Part shown: positions 45,327-53,267 of the stretch, in pieces
Layout of the letters: each line of letters opens with the position of its first letter
Numbering within the stretch: position 1 is the first letter of the stretch
Origin: Planctomycetota bacterium
GTDB taxonomy: Bacteria > Planctomycetota > Planctomycetia > Pirellulales > UBA1268
Assembly: GCA_003669585.1 (NCBI GenBank)
Contig: QWOQ01000007.1
Coordinates: 418,694 to 482,693, forward strand
Direction: 5' to 3'
DNA: 64,000 nt
Notes under the pieces: model-generated
What the model saw: the letters and a program-made list of their open reading frames with translations, nothing else
What the model was told of the DNA's origin: nothing
The model's database searches: none
Translations under genes and position numbers: made by a program

Positions 45327-45767
45327 CTATTTATAAGGCTTAAACAGTTTAAAAATTTGCCTAAATTGCTCGCCGCTTTCGTAGTAGTTTTGGGCATAAA
45401 TCACAAAACATCCCGTTTGATAATACTCAGGTTTGAGGACTTCCTTATTACCGGCTATAAGGTCTTTGCTCGCTTCTTTTGCATTGGCTTCCGTGTCGTA
45501 CAGAGTGATCATCAAAAAAGTATTCTGAATTTTTTTATTTATAGCGTCATGGTAGGTGGCAATCCCGACCTGCCCTTTGTCGGGGTTAATTACGAGATCT
45601 CCGATCTTGGTCACGGGATCTTGCATTTCAAGCCTGCCCCTGATGCCGTTTTTATCGAGGAATGACACAAAATCGGGTAGTGTCTTGCTGACTTTGGGTT
45701 TAGCACACCCCATAACCGCACTGGATGCAAGCAGAATCACTGTCACAAGCTTAAAAATGTTTCTCAT
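45327..45767 (-). CDS. Putative lipoprotein
   Basis: A 146-residue secreted protein: hydrophobic signal peptide with lipobox SSAVMGC at residues 15-21, then a compact alpha/beta domain (LPDFVSFLDKNGIRGRLEMQDPVTKIGDLVINPD, and NTFLMITLYDTEANAKEAS near residue 85). Function unknown. AGGAG lies 6 nt before the ATG. Transcription likely starts at the promoter 45831-45859 on the minus strand, inside a repeat shared with the glutamate-receptor-like gene. Confidence 0.72.
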   Translation of the reverse strand: MRNIFKLVTVILLASSAVMGCAKPKVSKTLPDFVSFLDKNGIRGRLEMQDPVTKIGDLVINPDKGQVGIATYHDAINKKIQNTFLMITLYDTEANAKEASKDLIAGNKEVLKPEYYQTGCFVIYAQNYYESGEQFRQIFKLFKPYK

Positions 45768-45784
45768 TTTTTCTCCTAGGTATA

Positions 45785-45946
45785 TTTACGACCCGTTTTC
45801 GAAGGGAGTGATCCCCCCTTTTAGGAGAGTAGCCTATTTAATTGCATTTCAATTGTCAACAATTTCCAAAAACTCATGAATTTTCCAGATCCAGATTTAA
45901 ATTGTCCCAAAAACTCTTTGGATCAAAGCCAGAATATGGCGGCAGG
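45785..45946 (-). repeat. Shared promoter repeat, copy 1 (TTGACA-N17-TAGGCT)
   Basis: About 160 bp closely related to 60940-61098. On the minus strand it contains TTGACA (45859-45854), a 17-nt spacer and TAGGCT (45836-45831), then the lipoprotein leader. Upstream of the -35 lies an imperfect palindrome around TCATGA. Confidence 0.75.
45831..45859 (-). promoter_or_regulatory. Promoter of the lipoprotein gene
   Basis: Perfect TTGACA and TAGGCT at 17-nt spacing on the minus strand, conserved in the second repeat copy (60982-61010, -10 TAGAGT). About 60 bp upstream of the ATG. Confidence 0.7.
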
Positions 45947-45967
45947 ATTTGGGGTTGTTGGGGCTGG

Positions 45968-46040
45968 AGAAGCAGATTTGGAGCTTCGAAAAATTGGTGG
46001 ATCAATTTGGAATTCGAACACAAATATCAACAGGGTGGCG
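45968..46040. repeat. Short dispersed repeat also at 58527-58597
   Basis: The plus-strand segments around GAGCTTCGAAAAATTGGTGG (45981-46000) and GAGCCTTGAAAAATTGGTGG (58552-58571) belong to a ~70-bp similar block. Its function is unknown. Confidence 0.6.
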
Positions 46041-46164
46041 CGCTGGCAATTTCTGGGATGCGTGTAAGGCATGGCATTCGCCCGGTTTCATGCGTAGACG
46101 CCTACCTGAGCGGGAATGTACCCACAGATTCTGCTGAAAAGGCCTCTGGAAAAGTTGATGTTCG

Positions 46165-47562
46165 CTAAGGCAAACGGAACGGACCGGAAAAAAACACGTG
46201 ACAAGACCTGCCGCGGCTATCCCGCATGTCTACTTTTAGTGTATGGCTTCCACTTGGAGACAGCGGCGCAGGGGAAGCATTGGCGGACGAAAGCATCCAG
46301 CGGTTTTCACGGTTATCGAAATGCAAAGACCACGAGACGCCCACTGAGAAAGGGGCAGGAATCGAGGCTGCCGCATCGCTGGAAAAGCTGAGGCGAGAAT
46401 CCCTTCGCAGCGAGATAAGGAGTAATCTTCCTGAATCATTGTCGATGGATTCCTCAATTTCTGTCTCGGCAATCAGCAGGAAGCCATCTGCTCGCGGTCG
46501 CCCGGTGTCGTCTAACAGATGACCCGCCAGAGAGCTACCCGGAGGGGCTATTGCCAGCATTCCATCCTTTTTCTGCCAAGCGGATCTTGATTCTGCCAGT
46601 TCCTGCGCCCTTCGCACCAGAGCGATTGACTCGGCCGCGCCTAGGACGAGGGTGTGCACGTCGGGAGCGTCGCCACGCATTGAACATATCTCAGGGGCTA
46701 TCGGCACAGCGGAGGCTTCAGATGGCTTCGGCACGGGAAGCCGTACCGTCAATGAGTCGGCCCCCTCGACGATTATGTGATCCGGGAATTCGGGGCCGAC
46801 GAATTCGAGTAACAGACGGCCTCGTAGGGAAAAGTCCCAGAGTTGCCGCTTTTCGTTGGATGGAGAGGTGTCACCGCCTGCGATATCGTTGGTAGAACGC
46901 ATGCGATAACTGCCTTTTGGGACAACCAAGAAGCATGGTCCATAAAAACCACATCCAGCTGCAGCTCTCACCATGCCAAGCGCATCCCGTTCAGTGTCGC
47001 GGCCGATCAAAGTCGCCCCGGGAGCGATCTCCCTCCAACGAGCCTGATCTGTTGTTCCGTGCTCAGGAGCCAGACCCAGCATTAGCATCCGTTCGGGAAT
47101 ACGCACAGGATCAACATCGTTAAGCTTGCCGTCCGTGACGACAACTGCGAAAAGTCGAGAGGTTTCAGGTGCCACGGACGACAAGAAATTATTCAGAACC
47201 GGCGACAGAAAGCTGCCAGCAGCCCGTTCGTTGGTGATTACTGCCGCGTTAAATAGGGTCTCGCCGAGATCGACCACGCCGTCGACGACATCGCCGACGG
47301 TAATGGTTCCCCAGCGTGAGGTGGCGGCAGTGGCAGCGTTGCCGAATCCCATGACCTTTAGACCCCAGGTTCGCGGTAGCGGCGACAGAAGCCGCGGCAG
47401 CCGGGTGACATCAGCCTGGGTCAACTGCGAGGAATCCGATAGATCGACGACCAGCAACACCATCCCGGATTGGCGAATTTCGACCGCTATTTCGACAACA
47501 ACGCAAGCGATGCCCTTCGCATCAATGCGATGCCGAACAGTCACCGTCGGCAAGTCATTCAC
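46165..47562 (-). CDS. vWA-like protein, last gene of the GTPase-associated operon
   Basis: A 465-residue protein. An N-terminal von Willebrand A-type Rossmann fold is suggested by MVLLVVDLSDSSQLTQADV (MIDAS-like DxSxS near residue 40), TRLPRLLSPLP, GDVVDGVVDLGETLFNAAVI and LFAVVVTDGKLNDVD. A beta-rich C-terminal half follows with no recognised family. vWA domains serve as metal-dependent protein scaffolds. GTG at 47562 overlaps the radical SAM stop (GTGA), so the two are translationally coupled. Its role may be to bind a modified or GTPase-presented partner; that is inference from context. Confidence 0.75.
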   Translation of the reverse strand: MNDLPTVTVRHRIDAKGIACVVVEIAVEIRQSGMVLLVVDLSDSSQLTQADVTRLPRLLSPLPRTWGLKVMGFGNAATAATSRWGTITVGDVVDGVVDLGETLFNAAVITNERAAGSFLSPVLNNFLSSVAPETSRLFAVVVTDGKLNDVDPVRIPERMLMLGLAPEHGTTDQARWREIAPGATLIGRDTERDALGMVRAAAGCGFYGPCFLVVPKGSYRMRSTNDIAGGDTSPSNEKRQLWDFSLRGRLLLEFVGPEFPDHIIVEGADSLTVRLPVPKPSEASAVPIAPEICSMRGDAPDVHTLVLGAAESIALVRRAQELAESRSAWQKKDGMLAIAPPGSSLAGHLLDDTGRPRADGFLLIAETEIEESIDNDSGRLLLISLRRDSRLSFSSDAAASIPAPFSVGVSWSLHFDNRENRWMLSSANASPAPLSPSGSHTLKVDMRDSRGRSCHVFFSGPFRLP

Positions 47563-48260
47563 TTTGTCTCGCCTCCTGCTCTTGGCACCACTACGAGTCC
47601 GCGTCGTTCAAGTTCCACAAGCCATCGGTTGAAAAACCCGCCATCAGGGCAGCCGGTCAGTCTCATGTGAGTACCGTCTGAAGACACCTGAATCTCTTGG
47701 AGAGCCGGCAGTTCTGCGGCGGCGGCGAGCAAGTCGCGGCCACGTGTGGAAAGTGGCACCAAGCCCTGATTTGCCGAGCCCCGCCAACGCCCCGGGTTCT
47801 CAAGGTCTTCACGATACTCCCCGTCGATCAAGATATCAGTTTCTGCGAGAAGAAGGCGCATTCCCTCGTGCCCATTGTTTACCATTTCGCGGTGTCGGTA
47901 GCCCGTATAAATGACGATGTTGCGACCAATGGCCCGTAGGCGTGCCGCAAGTCTTGCCAATGCGAGCGGTTGCTCGAAAGGCTCGCCGCCGGAGAAGGTC
48001 ACGCCGTCTACGCCGGCTAGTAATGCTAGCCGCTGGTAGACCTCATCGACAGATATTTTTCGGCCGGCCTCGAATGAAAAAAGGTCTGGTTTTAGGCAGC
48101 CCGGACAGCGGCGGTGGCAGCCCGAAACCCAAACCACCGATCGGGTGCCCGGGCCAGCGACGTACGAACGCTCCTCTATCGCGCCGACAACCAGTGTCTC
48201 GGTGTCTGTGGACGGCGCTGGCCGTGTCCCTCGGGGCATGAACGTCTCGTCAAGGTTCAT
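47559..48260 (-). CDS. Radical SAM activating-enzyme-like protein (NrdG/PflA-like)
   Basis: A 233-residue radical SAM protein. The 4Fe-4S motif CxxxCxxC is in VSGCHRRCPGCLKPDLF at C48/C52/C55, followed by GVTFSGGEPFEQPLALARLA (SAM-binding GGE) and IGRNIVIYTGY. This is the short single-domain form of glycyl-radical activases such as NrdG. No glycyl-radical enzyme is in the window, so its substrate may be an operon protein. ATG at 48260 is chosen because it forms an ATGA overlap with the AAA+ gene stop; a GTG four codons earlier is also in frame. Confidence 0.85.
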   Translation of the reverse strand: MNLDETFMPRGTRPAPSTDTETLVVGAIEERSYVAGPGTRSVVWVSGCHRRCPGCLKPDLFSFEAGRKISVDEVYQRLALLAGVDGVTFSGGEPFEQPLALARLAARLRAIGRNIVIYTGYRHREMVNNGHEGMRLLLAETDILIDGEYREDLENPGRWRGSANQGLVPLSTRGRDLLAAAAELPALQEIQVSSDGTHMRLTGCPDGGFFNRWLVELERRGLVVVPRAGGETK

Positions 48261-50275
48261 GGGTCGATCCACTCGTACCGCAGCAGGCTCCGATCGAAAG
48301 TCACTCCACCGATGTCGCCATCCGCGGCCTCATAATCGACCCGCATCACCCGTCCGCGGCAACGATCCGGCTCCATGAACAAGTCGGACGCAAGCCGATT
48401 GAGAACGAAGCGGTTGAGAAGATTGCGGACGCCTCGAGCGCCGTTGCGGTCAAAGCCGCTCGGATGAGCCATGAGCAACTGCTTGAAGGATGCAGTGCAG
48501 TGCATGTCGACGGGATGCCGCTCGCGGAGGCTGCGACGCATGTTCTCGATCTGTTGGTCGATGATCTGGGACTTCGCGTCACCCGCGGTCAGGAATCGGA
48601 ACACGAGGATGTTGTCCTCACCGATTCGATTCAGGATCTCTGGCCGGCCCAGCGTATTCACGAAGAAGTTTCGCACAGCTGCACGAAAATGTGCGGTAAG
48701 CCCTTCGTAAGGTAGTTCAGCAAGGCTGGCGTAGGCTTCGTCGGTATTCGCTGGCGGCAAGCCTGGTGGCGTTGCTTGGGCTCCGCTGTGGGCGCTCGGC
48801 CGCTGCGCAGGCGGAGCAGTGCCTATGTTTGACGTGAAGATGATGATCGACTCGCTGAAGTAAACCGTCTTGCCCATGCCATCCGTGAGTCGGCCGTCAT
48901 CAAGAATCTGCAGGAACTTGTCGAGGATACGGCCGTGCGCCTTTTCGATTTCATCGAACAGCACAACGCTGAAGGGCTTTTGCTGGATTGCGTTGGTGAG
49001 CTGTCCACCCTGGTCGAAGCCCACATAGCCCGGAGGAGCGCCGATGAGCCTCGCCTGCTGGTGCTCCTCTGAGTATTCGCTCATATCAAACCGCAGGAGT
49101 GCGGCCTCGTCACCAAACACGAGTTCGGCGACGGCCTTGCTGAGCTCTGTCTTGCCCACCCCGGTCGGCCCAACGAAAAAGAATGCACCACGCGGTTTGG
49201 ACGAGTGAACGCTGCCTGCGAGGTCGCTCAGGCCGAGCTTTGCACGGATGAGGACTGGGACGACTTCGTCAATCACCTCATCCTGACCTTTGACCCGCCT
49301 AGCGAGAACTTGCTTGGCGTTGCGAAGTCGCTCCGGATCCATTTTGGCCCAGGCGTTCTCCCGCGTGCCGAACTTAAACCTCGTCAGAAGTTGCGGGAAC
49401 TGCTTCGCGGAAAGCCCGAGGTGTTCGCGGCGGCTCAGCACTGCCAAACTGAAAAGATCCTGCATTCGGAGCCCCTCCGAGAGCTGCCCCAAGAGTGCGC
49501 ATTGCGACGCATCGGTGGCAAGATCCAAGCGCGGCTCGCCACCGGCGTCAAAGCTGGCCGCGAAGTGCCGGAAGAATTCCGATCGCTCCTCTGCGCCGGG
49601 AGGCCCAATGTGAACGGAGCGGGCTGACGGAAAGAGGGAGTTGAGCTCTTGGGGGATTTGGCTTTCGATGTCAAAAACAAGCAGCATCCGGGACGGCGTT
49701 GCACCATTTTGGCCGAGCAACGGAATGGACATGGCGGCCTTCTGCAGGAGCAGTGACAGCTGGCGGTCGGCGGAATCCTGGCGATCAGTGTATGCAAGGT
49801 ATCGGTCGGCGAATCGAAAGATCACCGCGCAACGAACGTCCTGCCGCGGCAGGACGTTCGCGAGCAATGTGCCGGTGAAGTCTGACGGCGATTGTTGAAC
49901 ATCCATCGGGACGAGCCAGTCTTCCAGTGGCGTTGCCTGTGGCGGGGATGCTACCGGAGTACGAGCGGTCTGCGGCGGTGAAGCGGACCGCGGTCCGCCG
50001 GCCATGAGGTCGTGCAGTGTTGCGAGCATCGGTCTACGCAGCACCACGATTCCGCCAGGATTGTCGTAGAGACAGACGATGTCGTAGCCCTGCCGCTCAA
50101 GCTCGAGCGCCAGCCAAAGATCGAATGTTACCGTTCTCTGATCGCTCCACTCCGCCGGCAGACGGCTTCGGATCGGTTCGTCGATCGTGTAGATGTCCTT
50201 GACATTGCCGTGGAGCAGCACGAGCGGATCCATGAGCAGCGCATCGGCCAGGTTTGATTTCCACATTGCGGTCAT
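48257..50275 (-). CDS. ClpB-like AAA+ ATPase with a distinct N-terminal region
   Basis: A 672-residue protein. Residues ~1-330 are an unrecognised region with proline-rich linkers and a P-loop-less Rossmann-like segment (RMLLVFDIESQIPQELNSLF). From ~350 comes one Clp/HSP100-type AAA+ module: KGQDEVIDEVVPVLIRAKLGL, Walker A FVGPTGVGKTELSKAVAE near 370, MSEYSEEHQQARLIGAPPGYVGFDQGG, Walker B VVLFDEIEKAH near 438, DGRLTDGMGKTVYFS sensor region, and a C-terminal small domain. ClpB normally has two modules; only the D2-like one is present. Start ATG 50275, 4 bp after the preceding stop, AAGGGG upstream. Confidence 0.85.
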   Translation of the reverse strand: MTAMWKSNLADALLMDPLVLLHGNVKDIYTIDEPIRSRLPAEWSDQRTVTFDLWLALELERQGYDIVCLYDNPGGIVVLRRPMLATLHDLMAGGPRSASPPQTARTPVASPPQATPLEDWLVPMDVQQSPSDFTGTLLANVLPRQDVRCAVIFRFADRYLAYTDRQDSADRQLSLLLQKAAMSIPLLGQNGATPSRMLLVFDIESQIPQELNSLFPSARSVHIGPPGAEERSEFFRHFAASFDAGGEPRLDLATDASQCALLGQLSEGLRMQDLFSLAVLSRREHLGLSAKQFPQLLTRFKFGTRENAWAKMDPERLRNAKQVLARRVKGQDEVIDEVVPVLIRAKLGLSDLAGSVHSSKPRGAFFFVGPTGVGKTELSKAVAELVFGDEAALLRFDMSEYSEEHQQARLIGAPPGYVGFDQGGQLTNAIQQKPFSVVLFDEIEKAHGRILDKFLQILDDGRLTDGMGKTVYFSESIIIFTSNIGTAPPAQRPSAHSGAQATPPGLPPANTDEAYASLAELPYEGLTAHFRAAVRNFFVNTLGRPEILNRIGEDNILVFRFLTAGDAKSQIIDQQIENMRRSLRERHPVDMHCTASFKQLLMAHPSGFDRNGARGVRNLLNRFVLNRLASDLFMEPDRCRGRVMRVDYEAADGDIGGVTFDRSLLRYEWIDP

Positions 50276-50279
50276 CTGA

Positions 50280-51101
50280 TTAGCCCCCTTCGGAACGGGA
50301 ACGCGGCAGTTCCTTGCGGCCTGCTTGGCGGAGTATTGGCCGATCGGCGAGGTCACGCCTTTCTGGTCGACATTCCATGCCACGCTTCCCCATTTGCGCG
50401 ACGTAATCAAGAAACGAGCCGACGCACCGTTCATCGGTCTGGCCTGCCCAGCGAGACTGCACAGCACCGTCTCCGAGTGGCAGCGAGACTGTGACCTCCT
50501 CAGCGCCTTTCTTGGCCACAATCGTGACGGGTTTTGTGACGTCCGTCGTGTCACCGGGGTTCACGATGTCAGTGAAGAAACCGGTCGCATGGAATGAGTC
50601 AATGATCGCCTGCTGCACATGTCGCCGCCGCTCGATTTTCTCCAATATATCAAGGGCATCCGCGACCAGCGATTCACCCTCGGTATAGGTGTCGTGGGCC
50701 TCTCGTAAAGCTTCCGGGCTCGCTGGCAGGTCGGCAATCCGCAAGCAGCGATCAGACCAAATAGCATAGCGGTCTGCGCAGGCCGCGGTCAGGCGAGTGT
50801 CTTCGACCAACGCGATTCGACGTGCCTCGACAGCATCACGGATTTCGATGAACTCAGTAGCGACGCGAGTCGACTCTTCCGAGGTCTTCGAATCGACCTC
50901 AACCAAGGGCGATGATTCAACCGCCGCCTGCTCGGGAACGATATTTTCGACCGGGGCTCGAGGGGCCGGCCGCCGCCGTGGCGTCTGTCTCGCCGCTTGC
51001 ACTCGTGCAGCGAACACTGCCTGCTGCTCATCACGCTGTTTGGCAAATACTGCGAGCTGAAGGGGCGAGAAATCGATCGTAAAGTCCTTAGGGCCGCTCA
51101 T
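50280..51101 (-). CDS. Unknown helical protein of the GTPase operon
   Basis: A 273-residue protein, not recognised. N-terminal FTIDFSPLQLAVFAKQRDEQQAVFAARVQAARQT (helical) is followed by a proline/arginine-rich linker and a long predicted coiled coil (EFIEIRDAVEARRIALVEDTRL ... ALDILEKIERRRHVQQAIIDSF). A small C-terminal domain then contains VTKPVTIVAKKGAEEVTVSLPLGDG. It may be an adaptor linking the AAA+ ATPase to the other components. It ends 4 bp before the AAA+ gene and lies 68 bp after the preceding gene. Confidence 0.65.
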   Translation of the reverse strand: MSGPKDFTIDFSPLQLAVFAKQRDEQQAVFAARVQAARQTPRRRPAPRAPVENIVPEQAAVESSPLVEVDSKTSEESTRVATEFIEIRDAVEARRIALVEDTRLTAACADRYAIWSDRCLRIADLPASPEALREAHDTYTEGESLVADALDILEKIERRRHVQQAIIDSFHATGFFTDIVNPGDTTDVTKPVTIVAKKGAEEVTVSLPLGDGAVQSRWAGQTDERCVGSFLDYVAQMGKRGMECRPERRDLADRPILRQAGRKELPRSRSEGG

Positions 51102-51169
51102 AAATCATTTCACTTTCGTTGGTTTCCGCAGAACGCTCGTCCTTGTAGGGGGCGGCAGTAGGGTAATCA

Positions 51170-51601
51170 TCACAAGTCATCGTCACCACCGCCGAGCTGT
51201 CGCTCCAGATTGTCTGCCCACCTGCCGACCTCTTGTATGTCTTGCCAAAGTCTCGATGCTAATCCCTCGTCATAGATGTCGATCGGCACGCAAGCGACCG
51301 CATCGACGGCCGGCGGATCACAATCCATACTCAAACAAAGCCCGTACCTCTGCCTACCCGCATTGAATTCGAGCAGCTTCCGGACTAGGGTGTGGTTATC
51401 GGCGAATCCCACTCGCGACACCAATCGAGCCACGATCATTCCATTGCTGTCGCCCGGGACCCTTGCAGCGGTGAGCTTTACTGTCTGTCGGCGCCCCTTT
51501 GCTACGGGCAGGTTTACAAGGATGCCGGTTGGGCTTGCTTCAACATTTATGCCCTTTATTGATCTGATTACGTGCCCCAAGCGTTGAATAATAGTCCCCA
51601 T
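51170..51601 (-). CDS. YbjN/CesT-like fold protein, tentative
   Basis: A 143-residue mixed alpha/beta protein. VNLPVAKGRRQTVKLTA, then NHTLVRKLLEFNAGRQRYGLCLSMD and VACVPIDIYDEGLASRLWQDIQEVGRWADNLERQL resemble, in pattern only, the YbjN/type III chaperone-like fold (a helix, a beta sheet, then a closing helix). If so, it may be a chaperone for another operon protein. It lies 9 bp after the zinc-finger protein gene. No firm family assignment. Confidence 0.55.
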   Translation of the reverse strand: MGTIIQRLGHVIRSIKGINVEASPTGILVNLPVAKGRRQTVKLTAARVPGDSNGMIVARLVSRVGFADNHTLVRKLLEFNAGRQRYGLCLSMDCDPPAVDAVACVPIDIYDEGLASRLWQDIQEVGRWADNLERQLGGGDDDL

Positions 51602-51610
51602 AAGTTGGTG

Positions 51611-53254
51611 CTAGCCTTTGATTGTGGATAGAGCATGTGGCCGTGCCACATTGAGTAAATAGGCAAGCACGCCCTTGTATGTATCGGCATCGATGTCGCT
51701 GTAAAGCCTCACGTCAACGAGTTTGAATTTGAGGGCGCCGGTAGAGGCGTCTACCGTCAGCGCGAGACGACCGAGGGAGAAGTTTTTATTCATCTGCAGG
51801 GCGGCGACGAATTTCTCCCGAAAGGCGGGGCCTATAGTCGATGCGAAAATAACGATCAGACTGCCCTTCGCCTCGTCGGGAGTAAATTCGATCGTCGCTA
51901 TAGGATCGCCGTCAGACAGTACCTCGTATCCGATATCCAGAACACTCAACCTTAATCCCGCCTTTTGAATAGCATCGGCGACGGTGGTGTCGGTATCGAG
52001 CATGTGTATCTGGCCGCCGGACGTCTTCAGTCTTTTTTTGAAATTCTTCGATAATCCATTGTCCTCGACCAGGCCGATCGTTTGCAGGATTCCGCGAAAC
52101 CCACGCTGGAACCATGCGGTCGAAGTGCTGCACCGTTCGAGCAGTACTCCGGGAGCAATGCGATTGTCGAGGCCAGCAATGTAGACAGAGGCCTCGCTAC
52201 CGCCCCCATCGAGCTTGTATCCCACTCGGTGTACATAGCAGCTTCTTATCTGAAATCTTAGGGCTCTTGCTGTCTGGGCCTTCTTGCTATCGGCACTGCC
52301 TTGCGACAGGGCTGCATTCAGCGTGGAGTGGAGCCGCCTCGCAACATTGGGAGCAATCTCGGGGCTGTACTGTTCCGCGCTTAAAGCTGCTGGTTTTCCC
52401 GAAGTCGTAATAGTGAGTGGAAGATCCTCGGCCCAGATCTGCGACATGCTTTCCGACAGACCTGCAATATCGAGATTCCATTCTTCAGACGCAATAACGT
52501 ACGACTCAGTGAGCGTTGACACTTCGGAGATCAGGGCGTGAAAGTGGCAAATCTTGGCGTAGCCACCACAGGGCCCACAGGTAGTGAACCCTTCGCCGTT
52601 GCACCCAGAGCAGCGGATTTGGCCGTCTGGGCCGCAGCTCGGGCAGCTCCGGGTACCTCTCGATAGGCACGTCGGGCAGTTAGCGGTAACACCGTTCGGA
52701 AATCTCGTAAGTCCAACGCCGTTGCAGGTCCCGCATCGCAACAGTTTCGTGCCGCCACAATCGCCGCATGCAACGCGGCCCGTCTCTCCGCAGGCTTGGC
52801 ATGCGTTATGCCCCGTTGCTCCGCATCGTGTGCAATCTTGTATCGTTTCGCCTCCCGGGAGGCGATGGGTATTGGACGCGGATTCCTCTGGAAAGGCGAT
52901 GTTTTCGATGGGCACCATGCTTAAAGGTGAGCCCGACGGCAGAGGTCGCGTGTCAGCAGTCGAATTGCTGGCCGGCTCCTCTCTCTTCTCAACCCGTCGA
53001 TTTATAAATTGCGTGTGAACGGTGACGAGGGACACCACCTGCCGCGCCCCCGACGTGACGGAAAACTTTCCTTCGAGCCGCCCGATTGGAATCTCTGAGT
53101 GCGAGTCTGCCCAGAGTCGCACAACGTTGCCGTAGGAGTCGAGCACCAATTGCTCGCTCGAGCCTTGGACCGGGTTGTCGAGTTGGTCAGGCGTTATCTC
53201 AGGCTGAAGGAGCCCAATGCGCGGAAGCTTGAAGGAAGGATCCCAGTTGGACAT
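51611..53254 (-). CDS. Protein with DnaJ-type zinc-finger repeats, no J domain
   Basis: A 547-residue protein. Residues ~135-240 carry a long series of CxxCxGxG-type elements (CTRCGATG, CQACGETG, CGDCGGT, CGTCNGVG, CPTCLSRG, CPSCGPDG, CSGCNGEG, CGPCGG), twice the number in DnaJ itself, and no J domain. N- and C-terminal parts are unrecognised; the C-terminal ~270 residues look alpha/beta. DnaJ cysteine-rich domains bind zinc and unfolded protein. Here it accompanies a ClpB-like ATPase, an inferred chaperone-like partnership. 13 bp separate it from the membrane GTPase-associated gene. Confidence 0.8.
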   Translation of the reverse strand: MSNWDPSFKLPRIGLLQPEITPDQLDNPVQGSSEQLVLDSYGNVVRLWADSHSEIPIGRLEGKFSVTSGARQVVSLVTVHTQFINRRVEKREEPASNSTADTRPLPSGSPLSMVPIENIAFPEESASNTHRLPGGETIQDCTRCGATGHNACQACGETGRVACGDCGGTKLLRCGTCNGVGLTRFPNGVTANCPTCLSRGTRSCPSCGPDGQIRCSGCNGEGFTTCGPCGGYAKICHFHALISEVSTLTESYVIASEEWNLDIAGLSESMSQIWAEDLPLTITTSGKPAALSAEQYSPEIAPNVARRLHSTLNAALSQGSADSKKAQTARALRFQIRSCYVHRVGYKLDGGGSEASVYIAGLDNRIAPGVLLERCSTSTAWFQRGFRGILQTIGLVEDNGLSKNFKKRLKTSGGQIHMLDTDTTVADAIQKAGLRLSVLDIGYEVLSDGDPIATIEFTPDEAKGSLIVIFASTIGPAFREKFVAALQMNKNFSLGRLALTVDASTGALKFKLVDVRLYSDIDADTYKGVLAYLLNVARPHALSTIKG

Positions 53255-53267
53255 GAGGGACTCTCGT

